From positions 15,223,403 through 15,287,402 of the forward strand of contig OY747702.1 of NCBI GenBank assembly GCA_963556495.2: a stretch of DNA of 64,000 bases, written 5' to 3'. Position 1 is the stretch's first letter; each line of letters opens with the position of its first letter. The notes under the pieces are model-generated. The model worked only from the letters and a program-made list of their open reading frames with translations, did no database searches and had not been told where the DNA came from. The position numbers were made by a program, and so were the translations under genes. Positions 1 through 11,088 of the stretch are shown piece by piece. This DNA comes from Valencia hispanica. Taxonomy: Eukaryota; Chordata; Actinopteri; Cyprinodontiformes; Valenciidae.

Positions 1-1439
1 GCAGATGGTTGGTTTCTCTGAGCAATGGCAAAAATCTTGAGGGTCATTGTTATGTTACATAACGGCTCATAAACATTTTCATCTGTTTAGTTTTTCATAA
101 ATCTAATCTCCTCTGTGCCCTGATGATAATGCAGACTGACAGATTTCCTGAAGTGCTTTAAAGTACCGGGATTAGCAACATGTTAAAGCAGATACGGCTC
201 AAACAATGTCCTTTTCGAGTGGGCTCTGAAACATTTAACGCTCTATTTCGCCACACTCTTTTTTTCTTTTCTTTTTTTTTAAATCCTACAGCCAAAGTCG
301 GTGCTGCTTTCATTTAGCACTTTGCGCTGTGCTTCAGATGTGCAGCTACCTCTTGTAAAGCAGAGCTGACATGAACAGGCACTGCTTCATTTTTCAGAGA
401 ATTATTCATCACACCGCCTGGGTTCCCTCCATCACTGCAGAGCAGAACAGAAGAAACCAAACAGATCCCTTTAAATTTTCTCCCCGAACATCTATTGCAT
501 TAAACATGTTCAGTTCAATTAGTTATTTTAAAACTTAATGAGATAATGTGTAGAATTGCGATCAGGAGGCGTACTTTTTCCCCATGTGCAGCATTGAAAG
601 AAACCTAACATCATTCGGTATAATATCCAGAAATCAAATGGAACCAAAAAAGATCCAAAAACTATACATTAGTGTTGATGGATGTTTCTTGTTCTAGAGA
701 ACAAGTTGTTGGTTTGAGATAGTAGAACCCTTTATTCAATTCTGATATTTTGTAGAAGTAATGAAAAAAGGGAAAATGACATTTTCTTGATTTACAAGAA
801 TAGTTTGTGACCACTTCGAAAACCCAAAACATCATAAGTTTTTTATGCGAATGCAGAACATAGGGAGACCACTCGTGAAGTATGACATATTTTCACAGTA
901 GCTTTTACCCTGACACCACCACCCCCTTCACTCGTTAAACACAAATTCAAATGAATATTTAGGCAAATAAATCCAGTTGAAATTTGAAACAGACCCTTTA
1001 CCTTTTTTCCTCACTGTTTGGCATTGAATCAGAAAAAAACGTTTGCTTTTTTAGGTCAGTTATGATTATCTAAATAATTTATTTTTAATAATTGGTTGAA
1101 AGATGAGAAAACTGCTTAGTTATTTTCTTTTTATTAATTCAGAATGTTGCAATTACTAAGCCTTTAAACAATTTATTAAAACCTGCCTGAGGATGTCATA
1201 ATTTTGCCCACTTCTGAGGTGTTTATTTACAACATTTGAATTAAACAAAGAGACACTTCTGAATTAATTTTAGAGTAAAACTTCAAATAAACTGCTTCCT
1301 TGTGTGACATTATGGAAAAATCCAAGTAAATCGGTTAACATATTAGGAAGAGAATTGTGAAACTCCTCGGGTCTGATCCATCTTTGGATACAACTTCCAG
1401 ATGCCTGAAGGAGCCACATTTATCTGTTTAGACATATAG
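1..1439. other. Unassigned AT-rich DNA, no gene seen
   Basis: No open frame with recognisable protein motifs and no clear transposon termini. Short poly-T and poly-A runs occur, for example near 260-281. This may be old repeat or host intergenic or intronic sequence. Confidence 0.5.
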
Positions 1440-2030
1440 AGGGATTATATCAGCCTACGTCACTCCCTGCTGTACCGCGTGTCGTCTGCAGAAAGAGACA
1501 CGATCATGTCTTGTTGTGCTGTTGGTTGCACAATAAAGACTCGCACCTCTTTTCAAAGAAAAACAAAAAACGCCTGGTTGCAAGCTTTTAAAAGAAGCGA
1601 TTGGAACGATGATTGAAAATGGAACAATCAAGGGCGTTGGTTTGTTTTTAGAATTGCCAGGGACAATAACCATAAACTTGAGTGTGATTTGAAGATTGCT
1701 GGGGAAAGTATTATTTAATATCCATATATAAGTATTAATCTGTTGGATGTTTCATTACAATACGCACTGCAGGTGTTGAAAATCGCACCTTTATTCAAAT
1801 AATAAAAGTTGAAAGCCTGATGGGTTTTGTCTTGTTTTTCAAAAGGCTCTAAAAACCGCTGTTAGGCTGTTGGCCGGCAAGCATCATTAGCATCCACATC
1901 CTAGCACAAACAACAATGTTGGCTATATTAATAATATACTCACATGAGAAGAAGAATGTGCAACAAAGCAAATGTTTTCCCTTCGTAACCCTTGCCATTC
2001 AGAAACTTTACCTTCACTACAGTTGACGAC
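1440..2030 (+). mobile_element. THAP-domain DNA transposon remnant, copy 1
   Basis: A block of about 400 bases from 1627 to 2030 reappears inverted at 23665-24095. Shared landmarks, read on the plus strand here, are AAGGGCGTTGGTTT, a GGGACAATAA..CATAAAC stretch, a TTTTTCAAAAGGCTCT-like stretch, TATATTAATAATATA and CACTACAGTT. Copy 1 also carries a short THAP-like coding exon at its left edge that copy 2 lacks. THAP domains occur in P-element-type transposases and in some host genes. A transposon origin is inferred from the repetition plus the THAP motif. No terminal repeats or target duplication were found, so the boundaries are approximate. Confidence 0.5.
1506..1616 (+). pseudogene. THAP zinc-finger exon fragment
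   Basis: A 36-codon open stretch starts MSCCAVGC and continues to AWLQAFKRSDWN, then meets a stop. The CCAVGC start supplies the first two cysteines of the C2CH THAP finger, and the W-L-x-x-x-x-R-x-D-W segment matches the usual middle of THAP domains. The expected later C-x2-H pair and the AVPTIF-type box are missing because of the stop at 1614-1616. It could instead be a first exon whose continuation lies across an intron, but no good donor-exon pair was seen. It is best read as the broken N-terminus of a THAP-type (P-element-like) transposase. Confidence 0.5.
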
Positions 2031-3419
2031 ATACTTTTACCACTGTTGCTTTGAATGTAGACATGTGGGAAAGATGAATGACCCTTAAATTAAAATTACA
2101 AGGAAAAATTCTTGGGAAAACAATATTATTATGTGGCTTTGATGAGGACTTAACTTCATAAGAGCCAATGTTCAAACTTTTGTCTCTGACACGTGTACGT
2201 TTAAGCAAGCAACATTAATTATATGATATGGCTTCTTGTACTTAATTATAGTAAGCCAGATAACTGTATTTTCTTGCGTTATTCCAGTCAGTGACTTGAG
2301 TGAGTGAGCGTGAGACGTTGGGTAAATCCGACCTTTGCCGCTGTTTCAACAGGGCGATATGCTCACGAGGGCCGGCCAGAATGTCAAACAGGTTTGTTTT
2401 TCGAGCAACCATGCGACTGCTGATCGGGAAAAACTCGGCCTGATCACAAAAATTGTGGGAGTACTGGAAAATCTGCTGAAAATGGGCCAACCATGGTACG
2501 GTGTATGTCCACCTACAATGGAAAAAGGCTACTCTAGAAACAATTAAAAAATAAATAATACAATATATTTTTGCTTGTAATAAGCTAAGAAATCTGGCAA
2601 TGGAACAAGTAAAAATTTCCTTGAACAGATGTCTCGAAATAGGACAAGATATTTAAAAAGCTAGAAAAAATGTCCATAAACAAGGGATTTTTACTTTCTT
2701 GAAAATCGATTTTTGGGGATGCATGCACCCTCCTGCGTCATTTGTGCATACATGCATGGAACAGCGATGCTGCATTGTTAGAACACCTTACATTAAAGAA
2801 AAAGCCTATAAGTTAATCAGTCATCTGTTGATACTGTACCCACTTTTGAATGTATGCACAAGGCTTGAATCATGTGCTGAAAATGTTTGCAGCAGACTGC
2901 AAGTCTTTATTAAAACTTGTAACATCCACTTCTGCAAAGAATGCTGCTGCATCCGTGCAGAAAAAAATCATAACTGTATAAAATAGTGGAATGGAGTGAT
3001 TTAAATACCAATAAGTTTGGATAATGATTATATGGAAATAGTGCAGGAAGCACAAGTGGATGTTCGATTTATGCTAGTAAGAAATTTCGCATCAGGTTTT
3101 TGAAAGTGGTGGGGCCAGGGACATGTTCCCGGCTAAAATAATGCCTATGGCAAAAATCTGCAATGATCACATCATATCAAGTAAAGCCTTGGGTAACAAA
3201 CAAGCTAAAGTAGCTAACCAACAATGCAACTGCAAGATAACTGCAATTAATAACAATTTGAACCGGAGTTATGTAAACAGCTGACGTCTCTTTCTGCAGC
3301 CAGGTTGCGCATGCAGCCACTGTGTTGATAAATACATAATATCTCCATATGCAAATTTAAACAAAAGTTGAATTTCGACCCATCACACAGCTGATAAAGA
3401 AGAGTTCTATCTCTTAGAG
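2031..3419. other. Unassigned DNA, no gene supported
   Basis: Short open frames exist, the largest about 95 codons (2699-2986), but none shows domain motifs or family resemblance. The stretch at 2290-2490 is slightly more GC-rich and open on both strands, and could be old transposon coding sequence. I cannot name it. Confidence 0.45.
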
Positions 3420-3660
3420 GTGAACATGTGATGTTGGAACTGTCTGCATTAACTCCAGAACAAAAGTCAAAGACCTTGTGAAAATGCTTGCTAAAGCTGG
3501 TAAAAGACCGTCATTATCCATAAAGAAATCAGTTCTGTACTGAAATGAGCTAAGAGGCCACTCGGAGAGGAAGACGCCATTATTTTGAAAGTAAAACTCG
3601 CTTTCAAATGTAAACACCAAATAACTCCAAATGTCTGGTGTCAGGAGCTGTAAATGGGTG
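3420..3660 (+). pseudogene. Tc1-like transposase relic (N-terminal region)
   Basis: Translating across frames gives a VKDLVKMLAKAGKRPSLS stretch, then KKSVLY, ELRGHSERK and TPLF. This follows the order of the Tc1-like region between the helix-turn-helix and the catalytic core (VKDL..ML, S.S...V.R.LY, L.GR.A.KKPLL). Stops interrupt it after LY, F and K. The catalytic D, D and E are not present in the surviving part. No terminal repeats could be assigned, so this is a fragment only. Confidence 0.55.
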
Positions 3661-4965
3661 CCTCATGGTTTTGTACTCCAAGCCAAATTGGTAGGTGATT
3701 CACAGGTACATAAAAAATATGCCATAGTTTCCATGCCATCAGATGCATAATAACATAATTATGGGAAGAGATAAAACTGGATGAAGTAATTTCTTTAGAT
3801 CAGACAAAGAAATTGTACTGCATTTGAAAACTAGCAAAGGTCCTTATCAATGTGATTTATATGCCGAATTATGCCCATTAACTGATTTTATGTGATGCTT
3901 TAATAAATGCAAATCTCCCAAGACAAATGAGTATCATCATGAAAATACTAGTCGCTGCTTTTATGATTACTGTACAGTATAAAGTGTTCTAAAGAGATTT
4001 CTTATCATCTGCAATCCTTTAGTCAAACCTTGACTCTTTTGCCCGCTACACAAGCAGAGGCTGATGCCAAATACCCAAGAACAGGGGTATTTTTTTATTT
4101 GTTTGGTTTTTTACTTATTCACTTATCTTTGACCAGCAGAACAAATATTAGTTTGTTATGGGATTTTTCCACAGTTTCACAGCCTTTCAGCTGTTGATCC
4201 TGAAGGTATGCCTGTGTCTGCTGGCAGCAGATTTGATCACGCTTTAAAGATTAAATTGAGACTGAAGTAGAGAAAGGCAGAGCCTGAAGATGTGCTCTTG
4301 GCTATGGTGTTAAATACACTGAGCCGAACTAAAAGCCTTGGAAATGGATTGAAACTGCAACTGGGGAGATGTTTTGTAAATTTCACACTCTCAGTGTACT
4401 TCATTTAAAGCTTCTCTGTTCCTTTTAAATATTTACAGCCCTCTAATTAACCGCTGTACCTTGGGGGAGGTATACACTTTGTTGGGGTGGGTAATCTCTT
4501 GTGTTTATAAAGCTGTTTTTAGCCGGGGGGATATCCTGTGTAGACTTGCTATACTGGAACATTTTTTATTGCAGCCCTAATGACTTATTGTGAAACCATT
4601 TTGCTTGGAATTATGTTCCCAGGAAGCTAATTGTTTTCATAATTGTGTTTTGGGGGAGTGTAATTGTGCTCTAATTGAATGGCTCTATATGGTGCAACAA
4701 CTTATTTTCTTTTTTTTTGTTTATTAGGTCAAAGGAAACCGTTTTGGGTCTTTTGTAAGATTTATTGGGATCAGATTTCCGAGCCACAATCAGTGCTTTT
4801 TACCCTTTGTAATAACGTTTGCAATGAAAGAGAGATGGTATTGGCTGCAGCAGCTATGTGGAGCTGGTAGCAAGGAGAATTTCTGACAACAAGACTACAT
4901 TTCCCAGATTCCTGAATTTTATGTAGATTCAAACTGTTTTAAAGATTCTGAGCTGTTGGTGGTGA
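3661..4965. other. Unassigned DNA; possible conserved noncoding segment near 4430-4700
   Basis: No coding motif seen. The part around 4430-4700 lacks repeat signatures and contains several TAATT-type homeodomain core sites (CTAATTAACC, GTAATTGTGC, CTAATTGAAT). That composition is common in vertebrate noncoding regulatory DNA but does not demonstrate it. Confidence 0.4.
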
Positions 4966-5817
4966 CCAGGGATCTCATTTATAACACTTTGCGTAGAATC
5001 ATTACTTAAAAGGTACTTAAGCTCAGCAACTTTTCTTTACTTACGCCTAGTAAGTTTCTAATCTATCAAACTTGGAGTACGCACAGCTGCACGCACTTTC
5101 GGCTTTTTAAATCCCACGCTCCCTAGAAATGTGCGCAGGTGTTTTTGGATCATATCCCGCCTCCTACACATCCACTTTCTCCCATAAATGGTCCATCCAA
5201 CTTAAGCCAGCTAAATGGGGTGTTTCACGGGTAACCTTGACAACCGAGAGGCGGAGAAAGTAATTCCACAGAGACGGAAAACGTTTTTTTTTCAATCAAT
5301 CACTCAATCAGCGCTTTAATCAGCCAAAGGCAGCCAAAGTGCTTCACATTAAAGGCAAAAATACAGTTGCAAAAAGAAAATGTGTAACAAGTACAGAGTA
5401 AAAAGATGTAAAAATGTTGTAATAAAAGGGGGTCACAAAAAAACGGAAGAGCTGCAAGTGACGCAGCGTTGACGCAGCAGCGTTCCTGACATAAAAAAAG
5501 AAGAGCGGGGGACGGGGTGCACGGTTCCAGCGGGTCGGTAGATCTAACACCGGGTCCAGTTCAGCACATAGATCTAATAAGACTGCTTTGAGGAATCTAC
5601 ATCGGGTCTCCCATCCTGATGCTTCCAGTGGCGTGATCTTCAATGAGCGCCAGCATCCATTGTGCATCATTATGCAAGGGACGCTGCAGTATTCCTACTT
5701 CACACAGTTAATACACCAATAAGTGCAATTTCTATATAATCTGAAGATTGGAAAGTTGCTTACGTAGTTTTCACACCCCGTTTTGTGCGTAAGCAAGCTT
5801 TATAAATGAGACCCCAG
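4966..5817. mobile_element. Non-autonomous DNA transposon with terminal inverted repeats
   Basis: The left end reads AGGGATCTCATTTATAA near 4967. The right end reads TTATAAATGAGACCCC near 5799-5814, which is its inverted complement with few changes. Just inside, GCGTA motifs recur in both ends (TTTGCGTA on the left, TGCGTAAGCAAG on the right). Length is about 850 bp and there is no transposase. The interior includes a short AATC repeat around 5294-5318. The superfamily is uncertain: the ends recall PIF/Harbinger-type fish repeats, but a clean TWA duplication was not found. Confidence 0.55.
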
Positions 5818-8800
5818 GTCCTTTTGCAATGGCCAATAATAAATTGCCAGTGAAACCAACTTTGAATTAATAGCCTTATTTAAACACCTAAGTAGCTCAA
5901 GATATAACATTAGTTGAACCACGTTCACCAAAGAAGACCAGCTTTTTCCTTCAGTGTTACACTGCATTCAGTGCAAGATTATTTCATTTTGTCATGAAAT
6001 GTGAAAGATTTTCAAATGTCACCTCTTTTTTTTCTTTTTGCATTGATCCTATTGCACTTCACATGAAAACATTGTCGTCAGGAGCAGGACACTTTATTGA
6101 AGACTGTAACTGTATGTATTCAATCGGAAATACATCTTAAAGCTATACACATATACACAAGGCAGAGACCTTTTGGGTCAAAATATTTTTAGCAGTCAGG
6201 AAAAACGGAATAAAGTTGCATTTTTTTGCATGTGTTGAATCAGTGCAACCTGTTTCCAGCTGAGAAGAAGCAGGTTACATGAATGGGCTGCACAGCATTT
6301 TCCCCTACCACGCATCTAAGAAGACTCCCTGGATTTTGGTTGGTTTTCAGGGGCCATGGTGTAAATTAAACTGAGCTTATGCAGGATGGAGTGCATGTTA
6401 ACATGTGATGTTGTCCCTGTCCTCTACAAGAGTGCGCTCGTTTAGCGACATGCAAGCTGAAAATTTAAAAACATGCAAACTAGGACCAGTTTGGAGGGTA
6501 TGGTCGTGGGTGCTGAAAGAGGTGATCGCCCAGGGTGGCAATCATGTAAAAAATGTAACATATTTTTTACAACATTTCAGGTTTCCAAGCATATACAAGA
6601 CTTTGATTTGTAGCCTTTCTGATGGGACTGGGACTTGGCCTAATCTAAAATTACAGGGATGCTTCCGGTGGTACTTAAAGAGTAACTCACCCCCTTCCAG
6701 AGTCCTACTACATTTCCTGTTTGAAAAATGCGTCAGAAAAAAGGCGTGGCCTGGCGGTCCGAGGAATGCACGGGGGAGGGCTGGGAGACGTCAACATTTC
6801 CTTGGCTTTCCAACTCCAACTTGCTATGGAGGTCTGGCCGAGACTGGGCCTGAGTTTGGACACAGCCTATATGTACTAGCATGATGGCTGTCATTAGTTT
6901 CCCCTGGTGACCTCAGAAACCCAAGCTGGTCCAGTAGCAAAAATTCATGTGCAGTGTAACGTTTTAACCTGAAGAGGGCACTCCACTAAGTGTTTTTTGG
7001 TACAAAATTAATTATTTTACTAAAATGTACTAAAACACAAGAAATAATGACCAGACATGTAGACAGCACTATTAGACACTCATTTATACAGTTTATCAAC
7101 AAAATAAAGTTGATTTGGGTGTGAGTTGCACTTTAAATTATTTATTCCGTATTTGATTTGAATAATTTTAAATAATATCAGTGCAATAAAATTCGATTTA
7201 AAGCATTACGTTTTAAAATGATGATGCTAAACACATCCATGAGATCCTGATAGAATTAGTAGCATGTTGCACCATCAAATAAATGCCACTGGTACTGCTG
7301 AAACACTGAGGCCTCTCTGGGAGACATTGTTTTAAATAGAATAATGTATCTGATTTGTTTCCTGTAAATCAATTAAGGTATGTATTTATATTTTTGAACA
7401 GTCTGCAAAAATCTCACATATTCTCACTTCTCCAGCTTTTTAAAATTATCTTTATTCAGAGAACGGAGAGCTGTTTGAAACTGATGAAGTTGGTTTAAGC
7501 AGTTGTCAACGAAACAGTTTAACAAATTATTTTACACTACATGTCAACAGAGAGTTGAGTTACAATTTTAGTTTTGATATTTAGGGGTGAAAATAATCCT
7601 TTACTTTTTTGAATGATCTTCTGATGCCACGGCCAGCTGAAAACTGATTAAACACAACCCTGGTTTCTGTGGGAGGTTGTTGCTTAGCTTGAAGCTGAAA
7701 TCAAACAGCCGACCTCTAACTGAGAAAAATCACTAAAAATAGAAAAAAAGTTACATTTCCTTGTCAGGCCATAAGACTTGTTTATCATAGATTTAAATAT
7801 TTGCTGTGATCCAAAAGATCATTTTATATTTTACATATGTGTTGCAGTATTACAAGTGCTGTGGAAAAGTCCACATACATGCAATTTTTTTTAGTATTGA
7901 CTAAAGGCACCTTTAGCAGTACTGTGTGAGCTGTAAAATCAAAACTGTTCCTTCCATTGTGTAATATGCAGTGAGCTGATTATGTAAATAATGCAATCTG
8001 TGTTGTGAGCTATAAATAATGAATTAATATACTTGCATTGTGTATTTGCTCCTGCTCTGAGATTGTTAATCCATTCTGCTTTACTAACACACCTGGGGGC
8101 CTTTAGTTTGCAGCAGGATTAGTAGTTTACCATAGCATCCTCAGGTTCACTGGGTCATGCATCACCCTGCTTGATTTCAACTAAAAAGCCCCAATGTGAA
8201 AAGAGCAAGTGGCTTAAAAAATCTTCAAATGCACATGATGGAATAGAGGTTTTTTGTGTGTTTCTTTTTAAATAATCTTTGTTTTTATGGGGGGTGAGAA
8301 TGATATCAATACTAAGCAATATGTTGTCAGCAAGCTTGGTCTTGATCAGGGTCTGCTCTGTCTTACACTCCTGTTCTGTGTTTCCTTAGCAACCTAATTT
8401 AACAATCGATAACCAGTCAGTAAACTCAATATGTACCACATTGGCATCACCTTTTTTATAAAAGCTTTGAAAAAATGCCAAGATTTTTGCTCAGCTGCTT
8501 GGTAATAGAAACTTTCTCACATGTCAAACAGAGACCTACACCATTTAATATAATGCTAAAAAATGCTACACATTTATTAGTATTGATAAGGTGATTAACT
8601 TCTCTGTTTCGTGGCTAGCATTCGTTCCAGTCACTTCATTGTGATTGGTCTTTTTACCTTTAGTCAGTAACCCTGGGTTGACTTTTTGAGTCCTTAATCA
8701 GCTTTGTAGTATAATTTAAGGGCGTTCGTCAATGTTCCTGTTGGTTAAATCAGATTTGTCAATGAAAACCCAGATATGTTGACCGTACTGGGCCATGGCT

Positions 8801-8891
8801 CAAGGTTGGATCCTGTTTCATTAGTTTAGGATACAACTAAATGAAACACAGAACCTTTGCTGTTGTTTGGTTAACAAGGATGCCTGACAGT
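5818..8891. other. Unassigned DNA, no gene supported
   Basis: About 3 kb without recognisable proteins or clear transposon ends. The longest open stretch, 6405-6884, is 159 codons with no domain signature; its GC-rich part (6700-6850) may be old repeat. The 6640-6990 segment looks repeat-like but I could not match it to a family. Confidence 0.45.
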
Positions 8892-9100
8892 GTTCTCCCA
8901 CTTAAAAAGATGAGAGAGGCCTGTCATTTTTATCATAGGTATACCTCAACTATGAGAGACAAAATGAGGAAAAGATATCCAGAAAATCACATGGTCTGAT
9001 TTTTAAAGAATTTATTTGCAAATTATGGTGGAAAATAAGTATTTGGTCAATAACAAAAGTTCACATTTGGTGGCTGACTAAATACTTTTTTGCCCCACTG
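8892..9100. mobile_element. Internally deleted Tc1-like element (MITE)
   Basis: The right end is the terminal sequence of a common vertebrate Tc1-like family: TGGCTGACTAAATACTTTTT followed by TGCCCCACTG, then the TA target at 9101-9102. The left part (TTCTCCCACTTAAAAAGATG, GAGAGAGGCCTGT, AAATAAGTATTTGGTCA) is the subterminal sequence of the other end of the same family. The two ends are joined directly at about 9062, so the transposase is gone. The outermost left inverted repeat is missing or decayed. Family assignment rests on memory of the family's subterminal sequence. Confidence 0.75.
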
Positions 9101-9359
9101 TACCTCCCTATTGCCGGTCGGCAGTAAATGTCTTTTTTACTTTTTTTTCCTAGTGTTCTTGTCAGAATGAGGTAAGACACACAATACCCGTCTATATCAG
9201 ATGTACAGATTAGGTACAACAGCTAAAAGGAACAAATGCCAATCTCTAGTTTTTACTTATTTTAAAAGGGCGGTCTATTATTACGACACTACCACCCCTA
9301 CCATTTATGACTGACGGTATGATGTTCTTTTCCTGAAATGTTGTATTAGTTATACACAA

Positions 9360-9905
9360 GATGTAATAGGATGCATACTTTTCCAAAAGGTCCACTGTTG
9401 TTGCACCAGTTCAAATAATATTTTCCCCTTGTCTTGGGGATCATCAAGATGATGTTGTTGTTGTTTTGTTAGCAAAATCTGAAATGGGCCTTTGTTTTTG
9501 TTTGTTTTTTTGGTCAACAGAAGTTTTTGCCTCGGACTTCTCCCATGGTGCCTTTTTTGCCCAATCTCTTAATAATAAATCATGAACACTGACCTTAACT
9601 GAGACAAGTGAGACCCGCAGTGCTTTTGCAGTTGTTGTTTTGGAGAGTTTTGTGACCTGCTGAATGGGTCATGGCTGCATTCTTGGAGTAGTTTTGGTAA
9701 GCCGGGTTGACCACTGTTCCATGTTTTCTCCAGTTTAAGATGTCTCTCTTGTAGTTTGCTGGTGACCCAAATTCTAAGAAATGGTGTTGTAACCCATTCC
9801 ATGCTGATAGATCTCTCATCTTTTGAAACACCACTGGAGGCAGTGTTGGTTGGTACTCTGTGACTGGGTTTCTGACGTATTGCGTCATTTCTTGTTGTGC
9901 TCCGT
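9360..9905 (-). pseudogene. Tc1-like transposase relic, DNA-binding half
   Basis: On the minus strand the frame covering 9595-9888 reads WRKHGTVVNPAYQNYSKNAA, which corresponds to the helix-turn-helix region of Tc1 transposases (W.K.GTV.N.PR.GRP.K). The plus strand shows the tell-tale complement, for example AACACTGACCTTAACTGAGA and GGTTGACCACTGTTCCA. The preceding bases (about 9360-9590) keep Tc1-like landmarks such as TTTTTGCCCAATCTC. Frames are broken and no D, D or E residue can be placed. It abuts the L2-like LINE that starts near 9960. Confidence 0.6.
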
Positions 9906-10110
9906 GGAGCTGTTTGGTGTTAAGACTCTCTTGAATTGATCTTGTTTTCTTTGTGCTGAGGCCTCTCTAAGTTATTTTAACACACAAGCACACTAAAACA
10001 CAAATTTTGTGGTGGTGTACTTTATGTTTTGGGAACTCCTTGTGTTTCACACAGTTTTTCTTGGGGTGGTAAGGTCTCGCTTGCTCAGTTAGCTTAGCTT
10101 CATTGCGGCT

Positions 10111-10995
10111 ATGGCTACCCTTCTCTCTCCTGTCTCTAACTCTTCTCTTCTCTCTTGCTCTCTCTGTCAGATGTTTAGTTACTTCCCTGCCTCCTTTAGT
10201 GATAATGGTAACTGTAATAAATGTAATATTTTTGTAGCTTTGGAGGCAAGGGTCTCAGAATTAGAAGCCTGGCTCAGCGCTGTTGAAAAACCAGCAGATA
10301 GCCGAAGCCCATTAGCCAGCGCGGAGCCAACAAGGATAGAACCCCCTGGCTGTCCTCCGGTAGAGTCCGCGCAGCCGGGACCTCAGGCCGGCTGGGTGAC
10401 GGTACGTAGGAAGCATAGTTCTAGGACCCAGCCCACGGGCCACCACCAACCCGTCCACGTTTCTAACAGATTTTCCCCGCTCAGGGACACACCCGCTGAG
10501 AAGCCGACCCTGGTAATTGGCAGCTCCATAGTCAGAAACGTGGCATTAGAGACACCATTGACCATAGTCAAATGCTTGCCAGGGCCCAGAACGGGCGACA
10601 TCAAATCCTACCTGAAACTGCTGGCTAAAGATAAGCGTAAACACAGTAAGATTGTTATTCATGCTGGCAGTAATGACACCCGGTTACGCCAATCTAAGGT
10701 CACAAAAATTTGTGTTGCTTCGGTGTGTAAGTTTGCCAAAACAATGTCAGACTCTGTAATCTTTTCTGGTCCCCTGCCTGATCGGACCAGTGACGACATG
10801 TTTAGCCGCATGCTGTCATTCCATCAATGGTTGTCTAGGTGGTGTCCTGCAAACGATGTGGGCTATATTAATAACTGGCGAACTTTTTGGGGAAAACCTG
10901 GTCTGATCCGGAGAGACGGCATCCATCTCACTTTGGATGGAGCAGCTCTTCTTTCTAGGAATATGGCCGAATTTATTAGTCCTCCAAAACACTGA
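10111..10995 (+). CDS. LINE ORF1 protein with zinc-binding motif and SGNH esterase domain
   Basis: An intact 294-residue frame starting at ATGGCTACC. Residues 16-38 hold C-x2-C-x15-C-x2-C, a likely zinc-binding fold. Residues 41-60 form a short heptad-like helix ([13 protein letters not shown]) suited to oligomerisation. Residues 61-125 are polar and proline-rich. Residues 132-290 form an SGNH-type esterase: block I is VIGSSIV with Ser139 as likely nucleophile, block III is HAGSND with Asn188, and block V is RRDGIHLT with Asp269 and His272. L2 and CR1-type LINEs carry such esterase ORF1 proteins, thought to bind element RNA and possibly membranes. All catalytic residues are present. The stop at 10993-10995 is followed by an open stretch in the same frame that leads into ORF2. 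Confidence 0.85.
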   Translation: MATLLSPVSNSSLLSCSLCQMFSYFPASFSDNGNCNKCNIFVALEARVSELEAWLSAVEKPADSRSPLASAEPTRIEPPGCPPVESAQPGPQAGWVTVRRKHSSRTQPTGHHQPVHVSNRFSPLRDTPAEKPTLVIGSSIVRNVALETPLTIVKCLPGPRTGDIKSYLKLLAKDKRKHSKIVIHAGSNDTRLRQSKVTKICVASVCKFAKTMSDSVIFSGPLPDRTSDDMFSRMLSFHQWLSRWCPANDVGYINNWRTFWGKPGLIRRDGIHLTLDGAALLSRNMAEFISPPKH

Positions 10996-11088
10996 CAACC
11001 CAGGGTCCAGACCAGGAAGCAGAGTCGTAGTTTAACCCACCTCTCTGCTGCTTCTGTACTGTTACCCACCCATTACCCTATAGAAACA

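Noticed and set aside
5344..5670. 108-codon minus-strand open frame
   Set aside because: Lies inside the non-autonomous transposon at 4966-5817 and has no protein motif.
6405..6884. 159-codon open frame on the plus strand
   Set aside because: No recognisable domain, no splice or promoter context, and its GC-rich part looks like old repeat. Length alone is not enough in 64 kb.
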